Below are positions 52,208 to 60,548 of a stretch of DNA of 64,000 bases, one piece after another; within the stretch, counting starts at the first letter, position 1; the number at the start of each line of letters is the position of its first letter. The translations under genes and the position numbers were made by a program. Source of the stretch: UBA7067 sp051880615 (GTDB lineage: Bacteria; Bacillota; Clostridia; Oscillospirales; Acutalibacteraceae); contig JBJEOH010000034.1 in the NCBI GenBank assembly GCA_051880615.1, positions 248,001-312,000 on the forward strand, read 5' to 3'. The notes below the pieces were generated by a model that was not told where the DNA came from, made no database searches, and was given only the letters and a program-made list of their open reading frames with translations.

Positions 52208-53026
52208 ATGAAAAAAATTATTTCCGGCATACTCGCATTGACAATGCTCTGTTCGGCTGCGCTTTCACTCACAGCCTGCGGCTCATCTTCAGGCTCTTCA
52301 AGCAGCAGTACAACAGCGAAGGTTCAGAGCATTGACGACCTTAAAAATGTTAAAATCGGCGTTCAGCTCGGCACAACAGGCGACCTTTATGCAACCGACT
52401 GCGAAGAGGACGGCTGTACTATTGACCGTTACAATAAGGGTGCAGACGCAGTGCTGGCTCTTACTCAGAACAAGGTTGACTGCGTAATCATCGACAACGA
52501 GCCTGCAAAGGCTTTTGTAGCTGCAAACAAGGGTCTTAAAATTCTTGACGAGCCTTTTGCAGAAGAGGAATACGCAATCTGCGTAGCTAAGAACAACACC
52601 GAGCTCAGGGACAACATCAACAAGGCTCTGAAAGAGCTTAAAGAGGACGGCACTGTTGATAAGATTATCAACAACTTCATCGGCGATGACACAAAGGGCA
52701 AGTCACCGTATGAAACACCTGCCGGAACAGATACTTCAAAGGGCGAGCTTCACATGGCAACAAACGCTGCCTTTGAACCGTATGAGTATCAGGAGGGCGG
52801 CAAGGTTGTCGGCATTGACGCAATGCTCGCACAGGCAATTTGCGACAAGCTCGGCTACAAGCTTGTTATCGACGATATGGACTTTGACGCTATCATCACA
52901 GCCGTTCAGTCAGGTAAGGCTGACTTCGGTATGGCAGGTATGACTGTTACAGAGGAGAGAGAGAAGTCAATCAACTTCACCGATACCTACACAAAGGCTA
53001 AGCAGGTTATTATCGTTAAAGAGTAA
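52208..53026 (+). CDS. Amino-acid ABC transporter substrate-binding lipoprotein, circularly permuted
   Basis: A 272-residue family 3 (SBP_bac_3) binding protein. Signal and lipobox SLTAC with Cys24, then a Ser-rich linker. The order of parts is unusual: residues 41-158 are what is normally the second half (SIDDLKNVKIGVQLGTTGD, DCVIIDNEPAKAF, FAEEEYAI, and the final helices LKELKEDGTVDKI). A linker at 159-178 leads to what is normally the first half, residues 179-272 (ELHMATNAAFEPYEYQ, GIDAMLAQAI, MDFDAIITAVQSGKADFGMAG, TDTYTKAKQVIIVKE). All pieces of one protein are present once. It probably binds polar amino acids for the permease and ATPase downstream. Clean Shine-Dalgarno AGAGGAC. Confidence 0.92.
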   Translation: MKKIISGILALTMLCSAALSLTACGSSSGSSSSSTTAKVQSIDDLKNVKIGVQLGTTGDLYATDCEEDGCTIDRYNKGADAVLALTQNKVDCVIIDNEPAKAFVAANKGLKILDEPFAEEEYAICVAKNNTELRDNINKALKELKEDGTVDKIINNFIGDDTKGKSPYETPAGTDTSKGELHMATNAAFEPYEYQEGGKVVGIDAMLAQAICDKLGYKLVIDDMDFDAIITAVQSGKADFGMAGMTVTEEREKSINFTDTYTKAKQVIIVKE

Positions 53027-53093
53027 TTATTTCGGGCATAAGCTCGGTAACGGAGCCGCGCTTTGGGCTTTGGCTTAAAAGCACGGCTTTTTT

Positions 53094-53110
53094 GCCGCCT
53101 TGCGGCAATA
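53094..53110 (+). promoter_or_regulatory. Hairpin between binding protein and permease genes
   Basis: TTGCCGC/GCGGCAA with a 3-base loop in the 119-base gap; it could adjust the ratio of binding protein to permease by partial termination or RNA stabilisation. Confidence 0.4.
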
Positions 53111-53145
53111 ATTAATTCATAAATTCAAAAAAAGGAGGACAAGGA

Positions 53146-53877
53146 ATGGAACAATTTTTTTCCGATCTGGCGGCAAGCTTTGAAAGAACCTTTATAACCG
53201 ATAACCGTTGGTTGCAGCTTTTGTCTGGTCTTGGCGTAACGGTTGAAATAACCTTGTGCGCGGCTGTCATCGGCATTGTTCTGGGCTTTCTTATCGCCAT
53301 TGTGCGCTCAACGCACGATATGCAGCTTTTGGGCAGAAAATGCTCAAAGCCGAACGACTATATTCTTAAGGTTCTTAATTTTATCTGTAATATTTACATA
53401 ACTGTAATCAGAGGAACGCCGGTAGTTATTCAGCTTATGATAATTTACTATGTCATTCTTTCTTCCTTGCGAGAGGGAATTATTGCGGCGATAATTGCAT
53501 TTGGTTTGAACTCTGCGGCTTATGTTGCCGAGATTGTGCGTTCGGGTATTATGTCGATTGATAAGGGTCAGTTTGAGGCGAGCCGTTCACTGGGCTTTGA
53601 CTACAAAAGCACCATGATTCATATTATTATTCCGCAGGCATTCAAGAACATTCTGCCGGCTCTGGGCAACGAGTTTATCGTGCTTGTAAAGGAAACCTCA
53701 GTTGCAGGCTATGTTGCGCTTCAGGACCTGACATATGTCGGAAATCTCATCCGTTCCCGTACATACGAGGCATTCTTCCCGCTTATTACGGTTGCGGTGA
53801 TTTACCTCATTATTGTTCTTATCCTGACATTCTTCCTCAAAAAGCTTGAAAGGAGGCTGCGCAACAGTGATCACTAA
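53146..53877 (+). CDS. Polar amino-acid ABC transporter permease
   Basis: A 243-residue HisM/GlnP-type permease with about five TM helices. GLGVTVEITLCAAVIG, YITVIRGTPVVIQL and the EAA loop EASRSLGFDYKSTMIHIIIPQAFKNILPALGNEF are diagnostic of the family. Preceded by AAAGGAGG. Second gene of the transporter operon; its end overlaps the ATPase start. Confidence 0.97.
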   Translation: MEQFFSDLAASFERTFITDNRWLQLLSGLGVTVEITLCAAVIGIVLGFLIAIVRSTHDMQLLGRKCSKPNDYILKVLNFICNIYITVIRGTPVVIQLMIIYYVILSSLREGIIAAIIAFGLNSAAYVAEIVRSGIMSIDKGQFEASRSLGFDYKSTMIHIIIPQAFKNILPALGNEFIVLVKETSVAGYVALQDLTYVGNLIRSRTYEAFFPLITVAVIYLIIVLILTFFLKKLERRLRNSDH

Positions 53878-54607
53878 TGATGTGCTTATCAGAGTAAACA
53901 ATCTGCAAAAATCCTTCGGTGATGTGCAGGTGCTCAAAGGAATTAACGCCGAAATCCGCAAGGGCGATGTTATGGTTGTAATCGGTGCTTCGGGTTCGGG
54001 CAAATCAACATTTCTGCGCTGTCTTAACAGGCTTGAAGAGCCGACAGGAGGAACGATACTCTTTGAGGGAACAGACATAACCGACCCGAAGGTGAACATC
54101 AACCTGCACAGACAGAAAATGGGTATGGTGTTCCAGCAGTTTAATCTGTTTCCGCATATGACGGTGCTCAAGAATATGACCTTAGCCCCGATGAAGCTTT
54201 TGCATTTAAGCCGCGAAGAAGCCGAGAAACAGGCAATGGAGCTGCTTGAAAGAGTAGGACTTGCCGACAGAGCAGGCGCATATCCGTCACAGCTTTCGGG
54301 CGGACAGAAGCAGAGAATAGCCATAGTCCGTGCGCTTTGTATGAATCCCGATGTAATGCTGTTTGACGAGCCGACAAGTGCTCTTGACCCCGAGATGGTC
54401 GGCGAGGTGCTTGAGGTTATGAAAAATCTTGCAAAAGACGGAATGACAATGGTTGTTGTTACTCACGAAATGGGCTTTGCAAGAGAGGTCGGAACGGAAG
54501 TAGTTTTCGTTGATGACGGTGTTATTTTAGAGCAGGGACCGCCGCAGGAGTTCTTCGGCAACCCGAAAAACCAAAGACTCAAGGACTTTTTGTCAAAGGT
54601 TCTGTAA
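53867..54607 (+). CDS. Polar amino-acid ABC transporter ATP-binding protein
   Basis: A 246-residue GlnQ/HisP-type ATPase. Walker A GASGSGKST, Q-loop VFQQFNLFPHMT, signature LSGGQKQRIAIVRAL, Walker B VMLFDEPTSALDP, switch VTHEMGFAREV. Starts with GTG at 53867 inside the end of the permease gene (11-base overlap) behind AAAGGAGG, so translation is coupled. Powers amino-acid uptake. Confidence 0.97.
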   Translation: MITNDVLIRVNNLQKSFGDVQVLKGINAEIRKGDVMVVIGASGSGKSTFLRCLNRLEEPTGGTILFEGTDITDPKVNINLHRQKMGMVFQQFNLFPHMTVLKNMTLAPMKLLHLSREEAEKQAMELLERVGLADRAGAYPSQLSGGQKQRIAIVRALCMNPDVMLFDEPTSALDPEMVGEVLEVMKNLAKDGMTMVVVTHEMGFAREVGTEVVFVDDGVILEQGPPQEFFGNPKNQRLKDFLSKVL

Positions 54608-54634
54608 TTTTGATTTAAGCTTAATATATAATAA

Positions 54635-54670
54635 AAGGGCGAATCCACAGCGGATTCGCCCTTGATTTTA
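54635..54670. terminator. Bidirectional terminator between ABC operon and glyA
   Basis: A perfect 12-base stem AAGGGCGAATCC/GGATTCGCCCTT, 5-base loop, between convergent genes. Confidence 0.9.
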
Positions 54671-54681
54671 TTATTTAGAAA

Positions 54682-55935
54682 TTACTCATACAGAGGATAC
54701 TTATTGCAAAGCTCGGTAACGCCTGCTCTTACTGCGTCAGCGTTGCCCTCAAAGTCCTCGGTTACCATTGTGATGAATTCGGCAATCTTGTCCATATCGT
54801 CCTCTTTGAAGCCTCTTGTAGTCACAGCCGCTGTGCCCATTCTCACGCCGCTTGTAACAAACGGGCTTCTCGGCTCGTTCGGAACGGTGTTCTTGTTGGC
54901 GGTGATGTAAACCTCGTCAAGACGATGCTCAAGCTCCTTGCCGGTAAGCTCTGTTTCCTTTAAGTCGAGCAGTAATACATGGTTGTCAGTGCCGCCTGAT
55001 ACAAGCTTGTGACCTCTCTTGATAAGACCGTCAGCAAGTGCCTTGCAGTTTTTGACAATCTGCTCGCCGTAAGCCTTAAACTCAGGCTTTAATGCTTCAC
55101 CCAGACAAACAGCCTTTGCGGCGATAGTGTGCATCAGCGGACCGCCCTGTGTGCCGGGGAAAATAGCCTTGTCGATTGCCTTTGCGAATTCCTCCTTGCA
55201 GAGGATAAGTCCGCCTCTGGGTCCTCTTAAGGTCTTGTGGGTTGTTGTTGTAACAAAGTGAGCATGCTCAGCAGGGTTCGGGTGAACGCCTGCCGCAACA
55301 AGTCCTGCGATGTGCGCCATATCAACCATAAGATAAGCGCCGCACGCGTCTGCAATTTCGCGGAATTTTTTGAAATCTATAATTCTCGGATATGCGCTTG
55401 CACCGCATACAATGAGCTTTGGCTTGCACTCAAGTGCCTGCTCCATTACCTTGTCATAATCTATTCTGTGTGTTTCGGGGTCAACACCGTATGCAACGAA
55501 GTTGTAGTATTTGCCGCTTAAGTTTACGGGTGAGCCGTGTGTGAGGTGACCGCCTTCGCTTAAGTTCATACCCATAACCGTGTCGCCCGGCTCAAGCATA
55601 GCAAAGTAAACAGCCATATTTGCCTGTGCGCCCGAGTGAGGCTGTACATTTGCGTGCTCTGCGCCGAAAAGCTCGCAGGCTCTTTTGCGCGCGATTTCCT
55701 CAACAACATCAACGCACTGACAGCCGCCGTAATAACGCTTGCCGGGATAACCCTCGGCGTACTTGTTTGTCAGTACGCTGCCCATAGCCGCCATAACGGC
55801 AGGGGAAACGATATTTTCAGAGGCGATAAGTTCAATATTTCTTCTCTGTCTTTTAAGCTCCTCGTTCATAGCGTCTGCAACGGCGCTGTCGTATTCTCCG
55901 AGAAAGCCGATTGTATCTACCATATCCTTATACAT
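54682..55935 (-). CDS. glyA: Serine hydroxymethyltransferase
   Basis: PLP enzyme interconverting serine and glycine with tetrahydrofolate. 417 residues. IELIASENIVSPAV, YAEGYPGKRYYGGCQ, DMAHIAGLVAAG and the PLP-Lys motif TTTHKTLRGPRGG are present. The ATG at 55935 is used since AAAGGAT lies 10 bases before it; a TTG at 55944 is too near that site. Confidence 0.98.
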   Translation of the reverse strand: MYKDMVDTIGFLGEYDSAVADAMNEELKRQRRNIELIASENIVSPAVMAAMGSVLTNKYAEGYPGKRYYGGCQCVDVVEEIARKRACELFGAEHANVQPHSGAQANMAVYFAMLEPGDTVMGMNLSEGGHLTHGSPVNLSGKYYNFVAYGVDPETHRIDYDKVMEQALECKPKLIVCGASAYPRIIDFKKFREIADACGAYLMVDMAHIAGLVAAGVHPNPAEHAHFVTTTTHKTLRGPRGGLILCKEEFAKAIDKAIFPGTQGGPLMHTIAAKAVCLGEALKPEFKAYGEQIVKNCKALADGLIKRGHKLVSGGTDNHVLLLDLKETELTGKELEHRLDEVYITANKNTVPNEPRSPFVTSGVRMGTAAVTTRGFKEDDMDKIAEFITMVTEDFEGNADAVRAGVTELCNKYPLYE

Positions 55936-55971
55936 TTCAAACAATCCTTTCCTGTATGTTTTATATCCCTA

Positions 55972-56000
55972 ATTATATGGCAATATCCGTTTTATTGCAA
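55972..56000 (-). promoter_or_regulatory. glyA promoter
   Basis: On the minus strand TTGCAA (55995-56000), 17 bases, TATAAT (55972-55977). Confidence 0.7.
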
Positions 56001-56039
56001 CACAATTTTTTGAAATAAAAATACTCATAATAAGGTTCT

Positions 56040-56220
56040 GCACCCTTTTGTCGGCTTTGCCGACATTTCCCCTGTCAGGGGAATAACCCGTTAAAAGGGA
56101 GGCTAAAGCCTATCCGACGAACAGCAGAGCGACCCGGAACGGTCAAGACCGTTCCCTACGAACACACAAAACCCGTTGCGAATATCTCCACTCTCCACTC
56201 TTCACTCTCCACTCTCTTTA
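56040..56220. repeat. Cluster of palindromic intergenic repeats
   Basis: GTCGGC/GCCGAC and CCCCTG/CAGGGG hairpins (56050-56085), then half of the 115-bp element (GGAACGGTCAAGACCGTTCC and GTTCCCTAC, 56136-56159), then ACCCGTTGCGAA and a CACTCT array (56181-56218). The order half-element, ACCCGTTGCGAA, CACTCT array also occurs at 17434-17520. Confidence 0.65.
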
Positions 56221-56224
56221 ACAG

Positions 56225-57268
56225 TCATCTCTCACTGTATTCCTTTTGAAGAATGAAGTCGATATTTGCTCTTTCATATGTATTTAGGATGCTTTCGTCA
56301 AAATCACCGGGTTTTACTGTGCCGTTGTACCATGTGCATTTGTCAAAGTAGCTTTGTATTTCCGGCGTGTCAAACAGTCTTCCGTGGCGAGCATATATTT
56401 CGTTTCTTGCAAGTACAAGCTGTTCACCAGAAATACCCTCAAGGTCGGAGTAGTCCAGATAGCGTGTGTCGCTGTTGGGGATTATATATGTGCTGATTGT
56501 CTTTTCGGGTTGTGTAGGCTCGGTCTGAGTTTCGGTTTCCGTTTCCGTCTCAGTTTCCGGCTCAGTGATTTCCGGTCCGATAGAAACAGAAAGCGTCACT
56601 GTTGTGCCTGCATCGTATTTGTCGCCTGCTCGCGGACTTTGGGTGATTATATATCCGCTTTGAACCAAGTCGCTGTTCTGCTTGATTATGCTAACATTAA
56701 AGCCGAGCTGTTCAAGTTCGTCTGTGGCGTCCTGCTGTGTTTGCCCCAGAACATCGGGCAGCTCAACCATAAGCTTTGTTGCTGTTGAGGGAGCTGTCGG
56801 GTCGGCTGAGGTTGCGCCTGTTGGCAATGACTGCGAGCTGCCCGAGCAGCTTTTGCCCAGTATTATTGCCGCAAAGACAACGAAAGCTGTTATCAGGATT
56901 GCACCTACTATTATTATTGCAGCGAGAGCTTTTTTGTGCTTTTTAGGCTTTTCGTTGCCGTATTCATCGATATCGGCAGGAGCATAGGGTGCATATCCGC
57001 CGTTATAGCCTTGCGGCGGCTGATTGGATTGCTCGCCGTAAATAGGGGAAGAGTATCGGTCGCTGTAATAATCGTCAGAGGGGAAGTCAGCAGGAGCGTT
57101 TGCTCTGTTGTTTTCATATTCAATCTGACGGCATTCCTCGTCAATCCTTTTTTCTGCGCTGTCGCTGAAAATCTCGGTATCGTCATTGTGCGACTGAAGA
57201 TTGTCACCGCAGTGCGGACAAAATTTTGCGTTTTCGTCAACGGTTCTGCCGCAGTTAATGCATTTCAT
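56225..57268 (-). CDS. Zinc-ribbon / TM / PASTA / YARHG membrane protein
   Basis: A 347-residue protein with four modules. An N-terminal zinc ribbon (CINC...CPHC, residues 3-24) lies in the cytoplasm, followed by a disordered Asn/Pro/Tyr-rich stretch. One TM helix (about 120-142) leads outside to a PASTA domain (about 168-233), a run of Thr-Glu pairs (about 237-252) and a YARHG domain (about 260-345, LARNEIYARHG). PASTA binds muropeptides; YARHG is extracellular of unknown role. It could sense the cell wall, but carries no kinase. The start at 57268 follows AAAGG; the ORF extends to 57409 through a promoter and a terminator and is not credible there. Confidence 0.82.
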   Translation of the reverse strand: MKCINCGRTVDENAKFCPHCGDNLQSHNDDTEIFSDSAEKRIDEECRQIEYENNRANAPADFPSDDYYSDRYSSPIYGEQSNQPPQGYNGGYAPYAPADIDEYGNEKPKKHKKALAAIIIVGAILITAFVVFAAIILGKSCSGSSQSLPTGATSADPTAPSTATKLMVELPDVLGQTQQDATDELEQLGFNVSIIKQNSDLVQSGYIITQSPRAGDKYDAGTTVTLSVSIGPEITEPETETETETETQTEPTQPEKTISTYIIPNSDTRYLDYSDLEGISGEQLVLARNEIYARHGRLFDTPEIQSYFDKCTWYNGTVKPGDFDESILNTYERANIDFILQKEYSER

Positions 57269-57310
57269 TTGTTTCACAGCCTTTCCTGATTTGATAATGC
57301 TAACGACAGA

Positions 57311-57339
57311 ATTATACAACTTTTTCTTCGTAATTACAA
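57311..57339 (-). promoter_or_regulatory. Promoter of the PASTA/YARHG gene
   Basis: On the minus strand TTGTAA (57334-57339), 17 bases, TATAAT (57311-57316), 43 bases before the start codon. Confidence 0.7.
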
Positions 57340-57366
57340 CCTTATTGCGAAAAAGGAAAAATGTAG

Positions 57367-57394
57367 CAAAAAATTGCCTCCCATAGGGGAGGCA
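57367..57394 (-). terminator. Terminator of the Cys-rich protein gene
   Basis: On the minus strand TGCCTCCC/GGGAGGCA with a short loop and A-T6. It ends the gene at 57442. Confidence 0.85.
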
Positions 57395-57441
57395 GAATTT
57401 CGTTTTCACATTGACGCATTAATATGAACTCTGATTTGTTG

Positions 57442-58251
57442 CTACTGTCGGCAGCAGCAACCGTCATCATCGTCAGTATCGGTTACTCTCGGCGGGAAAA
57501 ATTCATCGGTCGGGAATTCAAGGCGGTTGAACATCTCGCACGGATTGTCTGAGGTAGTCACGCACTCTTTTTCAGGCACACAGAAATCGTATGACGGAAC
57601 AAGCAGCTGCACATTTCTCTCTATCCTTACTATAGTGAATATTCCGATTGTCACGAGTACATCGCGGTCACCCTTACAGCTCGGCATCTCGGAGCCGAAA
57701 CGGCAGCAGATATGCCTTGGTATCGGGCAGCACGGAGGACACTCGCCGCATTTTTTCACGATTTTCGCCGACAGTGCTATCGGCTTTGCAACCTGCACGG
57801 TAGCCTTTGGGAGATTTCTTTTCGGCGGATGCTGGTCGTCGTCATCGTTTCTGACATAATCAGAGCTGAACACCCTGACATTGCCCTCGCTGCCGAAAAG
57901 TATAACCTTCTTGTTGAAAATGCTCAGTCCCTTTACAACCGTTGCGATTGATTTTGGTGCGGCGTAAACCTCAAGCTCTACCTCAAAGAAGTAGGTCATA
58001 TCGACCGAGAAAAATCCCCGGTGAAAAGGCACCGCCTCTAAATCAATCATAACATTGATTACATCAACATCTTTAAGTCTTACATTTGTGGCGCAGTCGA
58101 TAAGCTCCTGTGCCTCCGGGCAGAAATACACCCTTAAGTCGCTCAGGCAGTCCTTGTCGGAGCAACTGTCGTAAACTCTGTATGCGTCAATGCACACAGC
58201 CTCTTTTATGTTGGACAGGTCAATGCTTGCGCCGATTTTTTCATCAGACAT
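57442..58251 (-). CDS. Cys-rich hypothetical protein, possibly spore-coat related
   Basis: A 269-residue protein without signal peptide or TM. About 20 cysteines, several in clusters (CGECPPCCPIPRHICC, near 165-180, and DDDDGCCCRQ at the C-terminus). The N-terminal half is beta-rich (EAVCIDAYRVYDSCSDKDCL). I do not recognise a named family, though Clostridia have similar Cys-rich proteins and Cys-rich clusters are common in spore coats. AAGGAGG Shine-Dalgarno. It lies 56 bases after nnr on the same strand and has its own terminator. No evidence of function beyond this. Confidence 0.7.
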   Translation of the reverse strand: MSDEKIGASIDLSNIKEAVCIDAYRVYDSCSDKDCLSDLRVYFCPEAQELIDCATNVRLKDVDVINVMIDLEAVPFHRGFFSVDMTYFFEVELEVYAAPKSIATVVKGLSIFNKKVILFGSEGNVRVFSSDYVRNDDDDQHPPKRNLPKATVQVAKPIALSAKIVKKCGECPPCCPIPRHICCRFGSEMPSCKGDRDVLVTIGIFTIVRIERNVQLLVPSYDFCVPEKECVTTSDNPCEMFNRLEFPTDEFFPPRVTDTDDDDGCCCRQ

Positions 58252-58307
58252 AAAATAATAGCCTCCTTACGCTTTTACTATTATCTTATGGGGATGAGTT
58301 TATTTTG

Positions 58308-59843
58308 CTACATAATATTCTGCAAAAATTCAGGCACAGCGGCGATGATGTCGCTTGCAAGCATTGAGTATTCGCCGAGACTGTCGCGGCACAAATCTCC
58401 TGCTCCGCCGTGAATATACACGCCTGCACATGCGCAGTCAAAGGCTTTGCCGCCCTGAGCGAGAAGCCCCGAAATCATACCGGCAAGCACATCTCCGCTG
58501 CCGCCTCTTGCCATACCGGGGTTGCCTGTAGTGTTGACAAGGCATCTGCCGCTCGGCGAGGCTATTATTGTATAAGCTCCCTTGAGTACCGTTATAACAT
58601 TGTATTTCTCTGCAAAGAACTGGGCGCAGCCCTTGCGGTTGAGCTGTACCTGCTGCACCGGTATTTTGCACAGTCGTGCCATTTCGCCGGGGTGCGGCGT
58701 GATGATAACATCGCACTGAGCGTGCCGGAGTATTTCGGGCGATTCGGCGACTATGTTAAGCGCGTCTGCGTCAAGCACAAGCGGCACTTCACAGCGCAGT
58801 ATAAGCTCGCGGACAAGCCTTTTTGTGTCATCGTCAACGCCAAGACCACAACCGACCAGCACTGCCTTTGACATATTTGCCTGCTGAATTATCAGCTTTA
58901 TATTGTCGGCAGAAATTCTGCCGTTTTCGTTTTCTGCAAGCGGAAGATACACCGACTCGGGAAAAACGGGAGCATTAAGTGAATATACCGTTTTTGTGAC
59001 GGCAGCCTTGACCAAACCGACCCCACAGGTGTACGCTCCTTTTACCGCAAGAAGGGCGGCTCCTGCCATACCGTAGCTGCCGCAGACAGCAAGCAGTGTG
59101 CCAAAGGTGCCTTTGTTTGATGAGGTTTTGCGCTTTTTAAGAACTGCTCTTGCGTTTGCACGGGAGGTTGTTTCAAGCCAGTAGGATGAGCGTTCAATAA
59201 GCCTGCCGGAAATACCAACGCTCATAACGCCTGTTGTGCCGCAGAAATCCATTGACGGATAAAGTACATGAACAGGCTTGAGCGTTGTGAAGCTTACTGT
59301 TAAATCAGCGTTTACACACAGGTTACTCACCTGACCGCTGTCACACTCGGCACCGCTGGGAAGATCCATAGCCATAACCTTTCCGCGGCTTCTGTTGATA
59401 AGCTCAACCACAGGCAGAATATTTTCACGCAGTCCGCCCTTGAAGCCTATGCCATAGATTGCGTCTATTATATAGTCAGCATTTTTTATCTTTTCAATGC
59501 TCTTTTCCGTTTCCTCCCATATGCGCCATATGGGGATATTCGCCCTTGAAGCCTCGCTCATTGCTCTTGCGGCTTCTGCTGTTTTAATCTCACCGTCAAC
59601 AAGGATAATGTCGGTTCTTATTCCGATGCTGTTTAAGTACAGCGCCGCCACAATTCCGTCGCCGCCGTTGTTGCCCTTGCCGCATACCGACACTGCGCGG
59701 TCACTGCTTTTTATATTATATTGCTCGACAAAAGCCTTTGCTGCTGCGGTTCCTGCGTTTTTCATAAGCTCGTAATAGCCGATACCGCCGTCAACCGCCG
59801 CCTGTTCAAGCCTTCTCATCTGTTCGCAGGTAAGTATTTTCAT
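58308..59843 (-). CDS. nnr: Bifunctional NAD(P)H-hydrate epimerase / ADP-dependent dehydratase
   Basis: Repairs hydrated NADH and NADPH. 511 residues. The YjeF N-terminal epimerase (1 to about 210, CGKGNNGGDGIVAALYL) is fused to a ribokinase-like dehydratase (about 225-511, VITPHPGEMARL and NPGMARGGSGDVLAG with the catalytic Asp). The ATG at 59843 follows GGGTGATT; a GTG at 59852 overlaps that site. It begins 2 bases before the mtnN stop is complete on the same strand, so the two are coupled. Confidence 0.95.
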   Translation of the reverse strand: MKILTCEQMRRLEQAAVDGGIGYYELMKNAGTAAAKAFVEQYNIKSSDRAVSVCGKGNNGGDGIVAALYLNSIGIRTDIILVDGEIKTAEAARAMSEASRANIPIWRIWEETEKSIEKIKNADYIIDAIYGIGFKGGLRENILPVVELINRSRGKVMAMDLPSGAECDSGQVSNLCVNADLTVSFTTLKPVHVLYPSMDFCGTTGVMSVGISGRLIERSSYWLETTSRANARAVLKKRKTSSNKGTFGTLLAVCGSYGMAGAALLAVKGAYTCGVGLVKAAVTKTVYSLNAPVFPESVYLPLAENENGRISADNIKLIIQQANMSKAVLVGCGLGVDDDTKRLVRELILRCEVPLVLDADALNIVAESPEILRHAQCDVIITPHPGEMARLCKIPVQQVQLNRKGCAQFFAEKYNVITVLKGAYTIIASPSGRCLVNTTGNPGMARGGSGDVLAGMISGLLAQGGKAFDCACAGVYIHGGAGDLCRDSLGEYSMLASDIIAAVPEFLQNIM

Positions 59844-59844
59844 T

Positions 59845-60537
59845 TTAATCACCCAAGTATCTGCATAGAATTTTTATCGACTGTTCTGCTGCTGTATTGC
59901 GGAATTTGAAGAAATCAACCGCCTCGTTTTCGTTCATACTGTCGGATATGGCGCGCGTTATGCCGAACGGCACTTTGTTCCTGAAGCACACCTGAGCAAT
60001 AGCTCCGCCCTCCATTTCACAGGCGATTGCTCCGAAGATTGAATTTATTTTTCTGCGGCGTTCCTTTTGTGATACAAACACATCGCCTGTTGCTATTCTG
60101 CCGATTTCATATTTAGTGTTTTCAACGCTTTTGCACGCTTTTTCAAGTCGGCTGATAATACCATCGTCAGCGGCGATTTCAAGCACCTTGCAGTCGTTGA
60201 ACTGGATAAGTCCGAGAGGGTCGCCAAGCTCTGTACCATCCATATCGTGCTGAACAACATCACGGCAGATTACAACATCGCCGATTTGCGTTTCGTTGCT
60301 CAATGCTCCTGCAATGCCAGAGTTGATTATCTCATCTGGCGAAAAAAGGTCAATCATAACCTGAGTGCACATTGCGGCGTTTACCTTGCCGATACCGCAC
60401 TCAACCGCAACAACCTCCTTGCCGAAGGCTGTGCCGCTGTAAAAGGTCATTCCGGCCTTTTGCGTTTCCTTTGAATTTTCCATTTTGTTAATAAGCCCCT
60501 CGACCTCAACACGAAGAGCGCATATTATTCCTGTCAT
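59845..60537 (-). CDS. mtnN: 5'-methylthioadenosine/S-adenosylhomocysteine nucleosidase
   Basis: Cleaves MTA and SAH, recycling methylation by-products. 230 residues. ECGIGKVNAAMCTQ, GIAGAL and the substrate site CEMEGGAIAQVC with the catalytic Asp in AISDSMNE. Middle gene of rsmE-mtnN-nnr. Confidence 0.95.
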   Translation of the reverse strand: MTGIICALRVEVEGLINKMENSKETQKAGMTFYSGTAFGKEVVAVECGIGKVNAAMCTQVMIDLFSPDEIINSGIAGALSNETQIGDVVICRDVVQHDMDGTELGDPLGLIQFNDCKVLEIAADDGIISRLEKACKSVENTKYEIGRIATGDVFVSQKERRRKINSIFGAIACEMEGGAIAQVCFRNKVPFGITRAISDSMNENEAVDFFKFRNTAAEQSIKILCRYLGD

Positions 60538-60548
60538 ATGTATTCTCC

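Noticed and set aside
57269..57409. 47-residue N-terminal extension of the PASTA/YARHG protein
   Set aside because: It runs through a TTGTAA-17-TATAAT promoter and the terminator of the preceding gene.
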